A stretch of 47,932 bases of DNA from positions 1 through 47,932 of the IMG/VR virus record IMGVR_UViG_3300046820_000833; one strand, given 5' to 3'. The DNA comes from a virus. The notes under the pieces were generated by a model. The model saw only the letters and a list, made by a program, of their open reading frames with translations, searched no databases and was not told where the DNA came from. Below, in pieces: positions 24,493 through 33,393 of the stretch. A program made the position numbers and the translations under genes. Position 1 is the stretch's first letter, and every line of letters begins with the position of its first letter.

Positions 24493-25200
24493 ATCGAAAA
24501 GAGTTCTAGAGTTCTTTTCGCTTAACCTCTCTTAATCCGAGAGGTAATAGTTTGAATTCATTCATCGCTCCAAATAAGCCAGTGATGCGGAGCATAATCT
24601 AGGCAAGCCCATCTTATACTACCTCACTGACTGAACCGAAGCTCAGCCAGCAAAGCTCATCTCATTATCGGGCCGAAGCCCTCCAACAAAACTAACCAAT
24701 TGAGCCGAAGCCCAATCAACAGATGTGCACTTATTAAGCCGAAGCCTAGATGGTTCGTGCACACCCCACACCACTGGTTCTCGTTCGCCATTCTCGAACT
24801 AAAACAATGCGACTACTTGAATCTAAATCGGTATAAAAGCTACTAGTGGATAGGTACCTTACTACCAAAACATGGGTATCCCATCCTACTTATCGACACT
24901 ACTTACCGATTATTTACTGACTATTACCTCAGTTCAGATTGAGTTTCGATAGGATTTAACTCATTATATTTAATCTCTTATACTAAACCCGAAGATTTAG
25001 TCAGTTAGATTAAATGGCTTGAGTTAAATCTTCTCTAGATACATTGTTGTCAATTTGGGTTTAACGACTCCCTCACGTTCGCCCGTCAAGCGAACCTCTT
25101 TAATCCTGTATCTTTAGTCATTCGAACAAGGAATGGTACTCCATCCCATTATGGCACATGTTAAATCACAGCCATGTCTCCTAACTAAGTTTCTCAATCC
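24456..25200 (-). ncRNA. Large structured non-coding RNA (about 740 nt, ornate-RNA type)
   Basis: This stretch has no credible gene, higher G+C than its surroundings and dense base pairing. On the minus strand it has five hairpins closed by C(UUCG)G: loops at 24990-24993, 24740-24743, 24706-24709, 24674-24677 and 24637-24640. One is a nested element with stems of 10 bp (25021-25030 with 24953-24962), 9 bp (25007-25015 with 24968-24976) and 8 bp. Four of these hairpins and a fifth (25130-25147) each contain a G-U pair that becomes an A-C mismatch on the plus strand, which fixes the strand. The loop of the last hairpin (24464-24476) is complementary to the 5' end (25180-25198). A host-type promoter lies at 25273-25303. 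Size, phage location and build recall GOLLD and ROOL RNAs, but I cannot assign a class. The 3' end is uncertain. Confidence 0.8.
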
Positions 25201-25219
25201 TATTTTATTTTTAATATTT

Positions 25220-26269
25220 TTAAGCGTTATCAGTTTTAGGTGCTGCTGCCGCTGCTTCTCTTCTTTTAGGAACAAAATTAATGTTCTCCAACTTACCTTT
25301 CAACACGATAAGGTTATCAGTTGCAGCTTTCAATGATTCGTAAACACCAACTCTATAAGGTGATAAATTAGCTAAACCTGTTTTTTGATAAGCTTTTACA
25401 AGGTTTAACAATTCATTATATAAATCCTCATCTCTAAAATAAGTTAGTATATTAGTTTCTTCTTTTGTAGCGAACAAAGCACCTAACGATTGTTTTTTCT
25501 TTAATTCAATTTGTTTTTGTAATGCTTTTACTTGGGTTTCCAAATAATTAACATTGTCAACAACATCATTTAACACTATTGGTAATTTACCATTGTTAAA
25601 ACTTCTTGCTATAAACCTATCAATAACAGATTGTGCGACAACATAGAAAGGTACATCAATATAACCACCAGCTTCGTACTCAGCTTCAGCTGTTGCTAAT
25701 TCTACTTGTCTTTCAGATAAACGATATTGTTGATAAGCTTGTTCGATTGCGTCATTTTCTGCTTGTTCAATAATCGCTAAGTCTTCTGGGCTACTTTGTT
25801 CTGGGTAATCAGCGTTATCTCTGTAATTATCTATAAAGTTTAAAAATTCTTGAGTCGTCTGATATTCTTCCATAGTCAAGTTTCTCTCTTCTGGCTCTTG
25901 AATACTAATACTAGTAGAATATTGGAATTCCTTACCAGTTCTATCTTCTATCATACTTACCACGTCATTAAACGGAGAGTTTGGTAAAAATGGGTATCTT
26001 TTACCGTTGATAATAACAGTCAAATCTAAGGTTACATCGTAATCATAACCTAATAAAGCATCAAACACTAAAGTTTGGTCTAATTTTTCTTTTGTTGTTT
26101 TACCTTTTTTCTCAAGTACTGTTCCATATTTATCACTCCAAACAAGAATATCATATTCTATTATGGCATCTTTTGTTTCTAACACACCTGTGTTATTTTT
26201 ACCGTCTTCTAATAAAAGTAATGACACTTTCTTAACGATTCCTTTTTTTATTGGTTCTTTTATTGGCAT
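25220..26269 (-). CDS. Virion-type hypothetical protein (349 aa) at the end of the fibre cluster
   Basis: A 349-residue protein. Residues about 1-120 are beta-rich (VSLLLLEDGKNNTGVLETKD, DVTLDLTVIINGKRYPFLPN); the rest is largely helical and charged, with probable coiled coils at about 145-200 (DLAIIEQAENDAIEQAYQQY) and 240-265 (VNYLETQVKALQKQIELKKK), ending in an Ala-rich tail. No family is recognised. It lies last in the fibre-gene series and has a late element 38 nt upstream of its ATG, so it is probably a structural or fibre-associated protein. The end of its coding region contains a perfect host-type promoter pointing into the structured RNA. Confidence 0.65.
   Translation of the reverse strand: MPIKEPIKKGIVKKVSLLLLEDGKNNTGVLETKDAIIEYDILVWSDKYGTVLEKKGKTTKEKLDQTLVFDALLGYDYDVTLDLTVIINGKRYPFLPNSPFNDVVSMIEDRTGKEFQYSTSISIQEPEERNLTMEEYQTTQEFLNFIDNYRDNADYPEQSSPEDLAIIEQAENDAIEQAYQQYRLSERQVELATAEAEYEAGGYIDVPFYVVAQSVIDRFIARSFNNGKLPIVLNDVVDNVNYLETQVKALQKQIELKKKQSLGALFATKEETNILTYFRDEDLYNELLNLVKAYQKTGLANLSPYRVGVYESLKAATDNLIVLKGKLENINFVPKRREAAAAAPKTDNA
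25273..25303 (-). promoter_or_regulatory. Host-type promoter inside the gene end, facing the structured RNA
   Basis: On the minus strand TTG (25303-25301), a 20-nt spacer and TAATTTTG (25280-25273). The predicted start near 25266 is about 65 nt upstream of the first paired segment of the RNA. Confidence 0.55.
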
Positions 26270-26307
26270 AGTTTTTTGTTTTTATTTTTTTTTATTTATT
26301 GTCTTTA

Positions 26308-26317
26308 TATAAATATA
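26308..26317 (-). promoter_or_regulatory. Putative late promoter element for the 349-aa gene
   Basis: Reads TATATTTATA on the minus strand, 38 nt before the ATG at 26269, between the stop of the 309-aa fibre gene and this gene. Confidence 0.5.
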
Positions 26318-26322
26318 TGGAT

Positions 26323-27252
26323 TTATTTAATTGATACAACCAATCCGTTTTTTATTGTAACAATTAACCCATCAATAGTTTTAAATGTTGCTGTTATACC
26401 CACAGAACCATCACTAGATAAATATCCGTCAGATTTAAGAACACCATGGATTATTGTTTTTTCTGTTTTTTCATTACCAATTGTTGTTGTATTCGAACCA
26501 TTTCCAATAGCGTCAACACCAATAACAATTTCATTTTTACTACTATCTTCTAAAGGTCTTGTATTGGCACCAATAAAAACAGAGCCAAATGATTGATTAT
26601 TGTTTTGACCTTTTTTTGTTACCTTACCAGCGTTCGAACCAACCGCAACATTATCAGTGCCTCTAGCCAATCCAGCCAAAGAGTGTCTACCGACAGCAGT
26701 ATTGTTAGCGGCTTCTCTACTAGTTGCTAACGAACCTTTACCAACACCAACATTTCCACTACTAATATTTTGATTAAGAGCGTTAAAACCAACCGCAACA
26801 TTATCAATACCCTTTTTATTTTTAATCAAGGTATTCTTACCAATTTTTATATTCTTATCATCATTAGCATCAATTGTATCAATAATTTGAGGTAATTGCT
26901 CAATGTTAGGTACTGCTGATTCTATTACTGTTTGTACTGTACTAACCATAGTACTACTAATAGGTTGACCTTCTGGTGTTACCAATTGCGTTGTTGGAAC
27001 TACAGGGTCTATATTGACTACATTTGTAACAGCTTGTGTATTGTTCTCGCCATTCAAATCGACAACATTAGGTAGTATAACATATAAAAGTTCTGTATCG
27101 GCACTAGTTTGCTCATCAGTTTGTACTACAGTACCACCATCTCTTAGATATTGAACATATTCCTCGTGAAGTGTTGTACCTTCAATCATAGGAATAGCAA
27201 CACCATTCTTAATGATTGTTCCGTTATTATTTATTCTATATAGTACTTCCAT
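26323..27252 (-). CDS. Tail fibre protein with YadA-head-like repeats (309 aa)
   Basis: A 309-residue protein. Residues about 130-270 carry repeats of the kind found in trimeric adhesin heads: GIDNVAVGFNAL, SGNVGVGKGSL, NNTAVGRHSLAGL, GTDNVAVGSNAG, FGSVFIGANT, NEIVIGVDAIG. Such repeats form a left-handed beta roll as a trimer, in keeping with a receptor-binding fibre. The end (GLIVTIKNGLVVSIK) looks like a short trimer-tip strand pair. The start codon overlaps the stop of the 1068-aa fibre gene (TAATG), so the two are translationally coupled and may assemble together. Fibre role is well supported; receptor unknown. Confidence 0.75.
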   Translation of the reverse strand: MEVLYRINNNGTIIKNGVAIPMIEGTTLHEEYVQYLRDGGTVVQTDEQTSADTELLYVILPNVVDLNGENNTQAVTNVVNIDPVVPTTQLVTPEGQPISSTMVSTVQTVIESAVPNIEQLPQIIDTIDANDDKNIKIGKNTLIKNKKGIDNVAVGFNALNQNISSGNVGVGKGSLATSREAANNTAVGRHSLAGLARGTDNVAVGSNAGKVTKKGQNNNQSFGSVFIGANTRPLEDSSKNEIVIGVDAIGNGSNTTTIGNEKTEKTIIHGVLKSDGYLSSDGSVGITATFKTIDGLIVTIKNGLVVSIK

Positions 27253-30200
27253 TATGAACTAATTGCGTTTCGTTTGAATAACTGACAACCATAATCTTTA
27301 AAAGATACGGCACCAGAAACCCCTGTGTTATTTCCCATCCAAGCCACTGGGTAATACGATACACCAGTATTATAATCACTATTTATTGTCGTTCCAGTTG
27401 TCAACACAGCACCCGTAGTGTTATTAACCTGTGTTAATTCTAAATTTATAGCAGCAACACCAAATGTTTTAGATATTTTAAGTTTATATGTTACTGAAGT
27501 TGCCGTACCTAAGAAGTTTGAACCTAAATCCAAATAACTAGCAGTACCAGTACTATCATTCCAAACAAAGTTAAGCGTACCACCACTTTGTAATTTAGCA
27601 ACACCAATACTATTAATCAAAGTCAACGGGTCAACATTTGTTGGTGCAGCACTAGAATATAACGATGAAATCCCAACAAAAAGTCTTTGGTTACCGTTGT
27701 TTGTGTTTATTCTGAATTTTCTAATCATTTCAAATTGGAAGTTAGTACTTAATAATGAACCACCAATTACAGTACCGTATTGACCAGCCACTGAACCAAC
27801 AGCAGCTGCCGTTGTAAATAATATACCCATAGGGTTTTCAACCAATGATGAAACAGTACCAACAGATAAAATAGTACCACCAACAGTTCTAAGACCACTA
27901 TACGTTGCTGTAGCATCTGAAGGTAAGAAATACGCATATTGGTTCGTCATGAACTTATCGTACAAGAAATCATCTAGTGTTGGACTATAAATAGTCGTAG
28001 CACTAAACGTGTTAGCAGTTAACCCACTAGTAAATCTTGTGGCACCAGTTACGGTTCCCCCAGATATTGGTAAATAATCCGAACTATTAAATGGTAAATT
28101 CTGATATGTTGTAGCCGAAACAGTTGTTCCAAGAATAGTGCTAGCACTCATACCAACACTATTAGCTGAAAAGCTAGGTGTTGCTAAGCTAGAACCAGAA
28201 ATCAAACCATCAGCTCTAATAAATGAAGTTAAGTTATTTGTAGCACCTTCACCCTCAAATAAGTTAGTAACTTTATCAGCATTACCTGTTCCATTAATTA
28301 CACTTAAAGCACCTAATGCAGAATTTATAGAAATTTCTGGTGTTGTTGAATTATCATAGGCTTGTTGAAGCGTAGTTGTTGACAACCCACCTGTACCACC
28401 AAAACTTTCACCAAATTTTGAAACCAGTGTAAATTTAGCATAATTTGGATTTGTTAGATACTCACCGTCATCAACAATATCATTCCTAACTGAAAGAACA
28501 CCAATTAAAATACCAGTACTTTCTGCATTAGGGTATGGTGTAAATGATTCTGACTGTACACCAGCAACTGCTGCTGTTAAATTTGCATAATATTGTTGAC
28601 CGTATAGTACATTTATAACACCTGTTGGGTATAAATATATTCTTTGATTAGTCGCACGGGCACTAGCAGCACCACCAACTGATGTTATAACACCACCTAC
28701 ATCGTATTTTGTAGGGTCAATTACCGTAACCAACCCACTAGTACCACCAGTTTGTGTTCTATAAAAAAATGAAGCTGGTGTCTTAGCAGAAATACTAACA
28801 CTATTAGGACTTAATTGGTTATTATGCCAATTGATTCCATTACCCCAAACGGTACCAGCCGAAGTGTTAAAACTTAAATTAGAACCATTTGGAGATGGTG
28901 ATATATTTTGATTTATTAACCTAATTGGTGACCATAAATCACGTAAAGCCGACATAGGTGATACATCATAATCGGCTTGATTATTTATATTCAATATAGA
29001 TGTTCTATTTGGGTGATTAACCTTTCCCAAATATATGTTTTCTCTTCTTTGTTGCGGTGTAGGAAATGTTGTTTGCTGCGTAATTGTGTTAGCACTATTA
29101 ATTAATACATATGTTGAATCAGCTGTTAAAATGTTAGTAATGGAAACGTTAGTACCACCAGAATAATATGTACTAATAACATCTGGCAAAGTAGCGTACC
29201 CATATGTGTTCCTAACTATCCAACCCTTCATAGGAGCTATATTAATAGTTGTAGGTGAGTTTATTGTAATACCAGTAAATTCATAAGTACCAGTAGATAT
29301 TAGATTACTTTCTAGGGTATTTCTTTCAATATCTGTAAGGCTTAAATTACTATCTTCATTATTTATATTAACATAAATTTTACCAGTTGTTACACCTGTT
29401 TGAATAACATAACCTATTTCATTTGTTCTAGCACTAAACGGAAAACCACTAGTAGTAGCAACATACGTACCAGCACTATAAGGTGATAAGTATAATACAT
29501 CGCCATTATTAAACGCATTAAGTGTAATACCGCTAAGAATTCCATTATTTAACACCAAACCAACTGAATTATTTGGTATATTCTCAGCCGCTAAACCTAC
29601 TGGTCTAGCACTAATAACGTTATGGTTATTAATTGCTTTAATAACGCTTGGAAGATTATTTACAGTTCCAGTAACACTTAAAACAGTTCCTTTATCTAAT
29701 TGACTACCACTAGAATTATAAACTCTAGTATATAATTGTTGGCCCATATTTACGGTCACCAACTCATTTATTGATGCATTATAGGCTAAGGAATGTTCTG
29801 TATTATTAAAAAATGTAGTACCAGCATTAGTTACAGGTATGGTAGTTCCAGTATTAAACACCACATAATCAACTCTATTTATACTAGTAGCTGAAATAGT
29901 ATCAGCAGTTACACCGCTACTAAAAATTGTTGGACCAAAAACACTACCACCAGACAATGGTAAATAATCACTACTATTAAACGGTAAACCTAAATATGTC
30001 GTTGCAGATATAGTATTTGCTGTTAATCCATTGGTAAAAATAGTGGCACCAGTAACAGTACCACCAGTAAAGGCTGTTGCGTTGCTAGTACTAAATCCAG
30101 TAATGCTAAACGTTCCACCAGTTGTATTTGTAAAACTTGCGGTTCCAGCAGAAAACGTACCACCACTAACAAAAACATCAGTAGGTAAGCCCAAGTAAGT

Positions 30201-30458
30201 TGTTGCGGATATTGTGGTAGCACTAATACCACCACTGAAAAATGTAGCACCAGATACCGTACCACCCGTAAAACTACCACCCGTTGTTGAATCGATAAAC
30301 ATAGCCCATGTAGCGATACCATCTTTATTGATGTACTCGATACCAGTGCTCATGTCGATATAAACAGACCCTTTCGTTGCGATATGATTTGGAGTACCAT
30401 TACCGCTTTGTATTGTTACCTCTCCTACAGATATTGACCTTATATTAATTGATGCCAT
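27252..30458 (-). CDS. Large tail fibre protein with repeated Thr/Gly-rich modules (1068 aa)
   Basis: A 1068-residue protein. The N-terminus (MASINIRSISVGEVTIQSGN) is followed by repeated modules of the form GGTVTGATIFTNGLTANTIS-ATTYLGLPFNSSDYLPLSGG at about 60-200 and again near 780-830. The middle (about 210-760) is beta-rich and looks like several small fibre domains. The last 220 residues (DDFLYDKFMTNQYAYFLPSD, then beta-rich with GGTLNFVWNDSTGTASYLDL) resemble a globular lectin-like head. The same module is found in the 607-aa and 1041-aa fibres. A late element is 19 nt upstream of the ATG; the stop overlaps the start of the 309-aa fibre gene. Probable receptor-binding fibre. Confidence 0.75.
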   Translation of the reverse strand: MASINIRSISVGEVTIQSGNGTPNHIATKGSVYIDMSTGIEYINKDGIATWAMFIDSTTGGSFTGGTVSGATFFSGGISATTISATTYLGLPTDVFVSGGTFSAGTASFTNTTGGTFSITGFSTSNATAFTGGTVTGATIFTNGLTANTISATTYLGLPFNSSDYLPLSGGSVFGPTIFSSGVTADTISATSINRVDYVVFNTGTTIPVTNAGTTFFNNTEHSLAYNASINELVTVNMGQQLYTRVYNSSGSQLDKGTVLSVTGTVNNLPSVIKAINNHNVISARPVGLAAENIPNNSVGLVLNNGILSGITLNAFNNGDVLYLSPYSAGTYVATTSGFPFSARTNEIGYVIQTGVTTGKIYVNINNEDSNLSLTDIERNTLESNLISTGTYEFTGITINSPTTINIAPMKGWIVRNTYGYATLPDVISTYYSGGTNVSITNILTADSTYVLINSANTITQQTTFPTPQQRRENIYLGKVNHPNRTSILNINNQADYDVSPMSALRDLWSPIRLINQNISPSPNGSNLSFNTSAGTVWGNGINWHNNQLSPNSVSISAKTPASFFYRTQTGGTSGLVTVIDPTKYDVGGVITSVGGAASARATNQRIYLYPTGVINVLYGQQYYANLTAAVAGVQSESFTPYPNAESTGILIGVLSVRNDIVDDGEYLTNPNYAKFTLVSKFGESFGGTGGLSTTTLQQAYDNSTTPEISINSALGALSVINGTGNADKVTNLFEGEGATNNLTSFIRADGLISGSSLATPSFSANSVGMSASTILGTTVSATTYQNLPFNSSDYLPISGGTVTGATRFTSGLTANTFSATTIYSPTLDDFLYDKFMTNQYAYFLPSDATATYSGLRTVGGTILSVGTVSSLVENPMGILFTTAAAVGSVAGQYGTVIGGSLLSTNFQFEMIRKFRINTNNGNQRLFVGISSLYSSAAPTNVDPLTLINSIGVAKLQSGGTLNFVWNDSTGTASYLDLGSNFLGTATSVTYKLKISKTFGVAAINLELTQVNNTTGAVLTTGTTINSDYNTGVSYYPVAWMGNNTGVSGAVSFKDYGCQLFKRNAISS
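27990..30300 (-). repeat. Fibre module repeats in the 1068-aa gene
   Basis: Copies of the module encoding 'GGTVTGATIFTNGLTA' and 'SATTYLGLP' occur near 27990-28115, 29890-30010 and 30010-30260. They are similar to units in the two other large fibre genes. The outer coordinates are approximate. Confidence 0.6.
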
Positions 30459-30477
30459 TCGTTTTTAGTTTATTATT

Positions 30478-30487
30478 TATAAATATC
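30478..30487 (-). promoter_or_regulatory. Putative late promoter element for the 1068-aa fibre gene
   Basis: Reads GATATTTATA on the minus strand, 19 nt before the ATG at 30458, between two fibre genes. Confidence 0.6.
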
Positions 30488-30493
30488 AATTTA

Positions 30494-32317
30494 TTATTTT
30501 ATTATCTCCCAATTTGATTTCCATGTGTAACTTTTAGCCGTTTCACCACTAACCCTTATCGATATATTTCCGCTGTTGGCTGAATATATCACTGAGTTAG
30601 CTGTCATACCACTAGAAATCCTATCAAAATCAGAATTCTCACCAATAACACTCACCAATCCAGACACTTTATTTATCGCAAGAGTTCTTTTCCAAAAACC
30701 ATAATCGATTGTATCTTTGTAAGCATTTATGTAGCTAATTATAAATACATTTGAATTGTCGGTAATTCCAGTTATTGTGTCAATTGTTTGTAATGTATTG
30801 TTTGTTGTTGTCGTAGCAGCGGTTAAAAACGTTCTAACTGGCAAAACTACATCTATGTTTGTATTGTCGTTTCTAGTATTTCTTAATGTTTTAGAACTAG
30901 TATTAAAACTACTCCCAGTGACATAAACATCTTGTGGTAAATTATAATATGTTGTTGCACTAAATGTGTTGGCAGTTAAACCGTTTGTAAAAACAGTTGC
31001 ACCAGTTACGGTGCCACCAGAAACATTAAATTTATTAACCAGTATAGGTGATAAACTTACACTATAGAAATCTGGGCCCTGTAGATTATTATTGAATTGA
31101 ATTGTTTCACCACTTAAATTAGCACTAATAGTAAAAGAATCCGTCATACCACTACTAAAACCAGAAACACTAAATGTACCACCTGTATTATTGGTAAAAG
31201 TGACAACACCAGTGTTGATATTGTACGTACCACCAGTAATAGTCATATCAGTAGCTAGAATACCTAAGTTTTGTGTGTAATCTACACCATCGTTACCTTT
31301 GATTGTAATATCATACGTTGCTGGGTTAAACGTAAAACCAGTCGTATGAATATCAAGAGGTAGTCCATAATAAGTTGTCGCACTAAACGTATTGGCCGTT
31401 AAACCATCCGTAAATAACGTACCGCCACTGACAGTACCACCAGACAAAGCTAGATAACCATCGATATCCATCGGTAACCCCAAGTAAGTAGTCGCACTAA
31501 TAGTTGTCGCTGTAAGACCGTTTGTAAAAATAGTGTCACCAGTTACTGTACCACCAGTAAAAGGTGTTGTGTAACCACTAACTGTGAACGTACCTCCAGT
31601 ATTATTAACAAAACTACTAACACCATTTGAATAAGTACCACCAGTAACATATACATCAATAGGTAAGCCTATGTATTTTGTTGCAGTTACGATATTGGCC
31701 GTTATAGTGTTAGCGGATATTGAATTTGATTTTAACAAACCATTAATCGTCAATCCAGTAAACGTATTGATAAACGTTCCAACACTAGTTCCGTCATTTT
31801 TAACGATAAGTAATTGGTTATTTGTGAACGTAACACCCGTAACAAACGTATCCGCTGTAAATGACGATAAATCCAACGTGTAAGCACTTAATTTATCGTT
31901 TCTGTTAAAGTATGCGGTAGTTCCAATTAAAGTTGTCCCAGTCGTGTAATAATCAGTGAATCCAGTGACATTAACAACCGAACCGTTTGTTTTATAAAGA
32001 GTTAAAGTGTCAGAATTATTATTGAATGTTCCACCAGTGATATTTTGACTGTTAATTATATTCAATAGATTTGTTCCACCACTATAGTACGTTGAAGCGT
32101 TAATCACATCAGCTGTCAAATCATTATTCGTATATAAATTACCGTCAAATGTTATGACACCAGTACCCATAAAAATTTGCGTGTCACCATCACAAGAAAT
32201 AACAGCATTGGTATACAATGCCGTACACGCTGTAAGTGTTGGTGAACCACCCGTAATCGATAAAGGTTCGATTATAAATGTTTGGTTAATATCTGATGTG
32301 TTAAAAAAGTATCCCAT
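30494..32317 (-). CDS. Tail fibre protein with repeated Thr/Gly-rich modules (607 aa)
   Basis: A 607-residue protein starting MGYFFNTSDINQTFIIEPLS. It contains at least four copies of the module seen in the 1068-aa fibre: GLTATTISATTYLGLPMDID, GLTANTFSATTYYGLPLDIH, GLTANTFSATTYYNLPQDVY and related NGLLKSNSISANTITA. Between them are TGGTF-SVSGF strand repeats. The last 100 residues form a different, probably globular tip (NVFIISYINAYKDTIDYGFW to YTWKSNWEIIK). The start overlaps the stop of the gp15-like gene (TAATG), linking neck and fibre genes in one transcript. I infer a trimeric fibre with interchangeable modules. Confidence 0.75.
   Translation of the reverse strand: MGYFFNTSDINQTFIIEPLSITGGSPTLTACTALYTNAVISCDGDTQIFMGTGVITFDGNLYTNNDLTADVINASTYYSGGTNLLNIINSQNITGGTFNNNSDTLTLYKTNGSVVNVTGFTDYYTTGTTLIGTTAYFNRNDKLSAYTLDLSSFTADTFVTGVTFTNNQLLIVKNDGTSVGTFINTFTGLTINGLLKSNSISANTITANIVTATKYIGLPIDVYVTGGTYSNGVSSFVNNTGGTFTVSGYTTPFTGGTVTGDTIFTNGLTATTISATTYLGLPMDIDGYLALSGGTVSGGTLFTDGLTANTFSATTYYGLPLDIHTTGFTFNPATYDITIKGNDGVDYTQNLGILATDMTITGGTYNINTGVVTFTNNTGGTFSVSGFSSGMTDSFTISANLSGETIQFNNNLQGPDFYSVSLSPILVNKFNVSGGTVTGATVFTNGLTANTFSATTYYNLPQDVYVTGSSFNTSSKTLRNTRNDNTNIDVVLPVRTFLTAATTTTNNTLQTIDTITGITDNSNVFIISYINAYKDTIDYGFWKRTLAINKVSGLVSVIGENSDFDRISSGMTANSVIYSANSGNISIRVSGETAKSYTWKSNWEIIK
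30940..31570 (-). repeat. Fibre module repeats in the 607-aa gene
   Basis: Near 30940-31020, 31350-31440 and 31470-31570 the sequence repeats the motif that encodes GLTANTFSATTYYGLP, with close DNA similarity to the module of the adjacent 1068-aa gene. Boundaries approximate. Confidence 0.6.
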
Positions 32318-33375
32318 TAAATTGTGCTTCCTATTAATTTAAACGACCCTATTGAGAAGAAGTTTTTATATACTCTTATTGTCACAATATCATTTGCAAA
32401 GATTATCAAAGGACTAGATAAAACAGTCCCATCAAATACTCCGATACCGTTTACCGAAATAACAATTCTAGTCAAATCTTGTATTTCGACCAATTGCGTG
32501 AAATTAACATCGTATAACGCTGTAAATGAGAATTGTGGTTCTGATTTTGGCTTCCAAACAAAACTGTACGTTGCTGTTTCACCTCTTTTAAGTGGTTCAA
32601 AAATAACATCTGTGTTAATCTTTGTTTCATCCACTTCCATTGTTAACACACTTCTATTTATCGTAGGCACAACTTCATAATCGTCCTCATCTAATATGTA
32701 ACCCAAAAGTTTCATTTCAAACATTTGAACATAAAATCTTCTGTTTTCGAAATCTTCGATATTACTTTCATCACCAATACTTTCTAAATGTAAAGGCATT
32801 GGGTGACCGTTTACGTTAATGTAACATTGTCTAGATTGAAAAGCTCTTTGAACAGTTCTATTGAACTTATTAAGGTCTTTCATTTTATTTGTGAAAAGTC
32901 TAACCTCGTAAGTTAAATCAACACTAGTCGGTTGAGGCACCTTGTATAAATCAACACCTCTTCTAACACCATCCCAAGTAGGGACTTTCATGTATGTGTA
33001 GGTACGATTTCCTGGTATGTTCCATAAACCAGCTTGGTTTTGACCTTGTTGGATATCTGGTTTTCTAACTACTGTTACAAAAGGTAATTCGATGTTTTTG
33101 TATTTGTCAGAAAATTGCCACGTCTTACTAAACTCAGTCCATCTTTGAATTGTCAAAAATATAACTGGGATTTTGGCACCATCAACACTAATAGAAAGAC
33201 CTTCATCCGAATTCATGAAATCGATGAAACTTTGGTCCATATCCTCTTCCAGAACACCTCTTGGTAAAAATGTTCCTTGGTCGGCTATACCGTCTAGTAT
33301 TTCCTGTCTTCTTTCTGGACCTACTTTACCATTCTTGATGTTTATGTCGGTCAAATATCCTTTAGGCATTGCCAT
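32317..33375 (-). CDS. Tail terminator/sheath stabiliser protein, gp15-like
   Basis: A 352-residue protein. Its middle matches the gp15 pattern of contractile phages: IPVIFLTIQRWTEFSKTWQF, a Pro/Gln-rich loop, PTSVDLTYEVRLFTNKMKDL, NKFNRTVQRAFQSRQCYINV, HPMPLHLESIGDESNIEDFE, and RRFYVQMFEMKLLGYILDED, comparable to the T4 segments 'YELSIFTRYEDDMFQIVEQI' and 'RRIEWSLTFEVNGWMYP'. This protein caps the tail tube and holds the last sheath ring where the tail meets the head. The C-terminal 100 residues are an extra beta domain not in T4 gp15. It lies 18 nt after the gp14-like gene, as expected for a neck operon, and overlaps the 607-aa fibre start (TAATG). Confidence 0.6.
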   Translation of the reverse strand: MAMPKGYLTDINIKNGKVGPERRQEILDGIADQGTFLPRGVLEEDMDQSFIDFMNSDEGLSISVDGAKIPVIFLTIQRWTEFSKTWQFSDKYKNIELPFVTVVRKPDIQQGQNQAGLWNIPGNRTYTYMKVPTWDGVRRGVDLYKVPQPTSVDLTYEVRLFTNKMKDLNKFNRTVQRAFQSRQCYINVNGHPMPLHLESIGDESNIEDFENRRFYVQMFEMKLLGYILDEDDYEVVPTINRSVLTMEVDETKINTDVIFEPLKRGETATYSFVWKPKSEPQFSFTALYDVNFTQLVEIQDLTRIVISVNGIGVFDGTVLSSPLIIFANDIVTIRVYKNFFSIGSFKLIGSTI

Positions 33376-33393
33376 AATCTAATTGTTTTTTAA

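Noticed and set aside
24600-25140. tRNA or tRNA-like gene in the structured region (GTTCGAAT near 25120, several short stems)
   Set aside because: No acceptor stem or anticodon arm fits around the T-loop-like string; the stems belong to larger nested helices.
24434-25219. CRISPR-like array, because CCGAAG recurs five times on the plus strand
   Set aside because: The repeated unit is only 6 nt, with irregular spacing, and is explained by UUCG tetraloops on the other strand.
25133-25336. 67-residue plus-strand frame across the RNA's 5' end
   Set aside because: It overlaps the real minus-strand gene end and the structured RNA, has no promoter, and has a composition unlike the neighbours' proteins.
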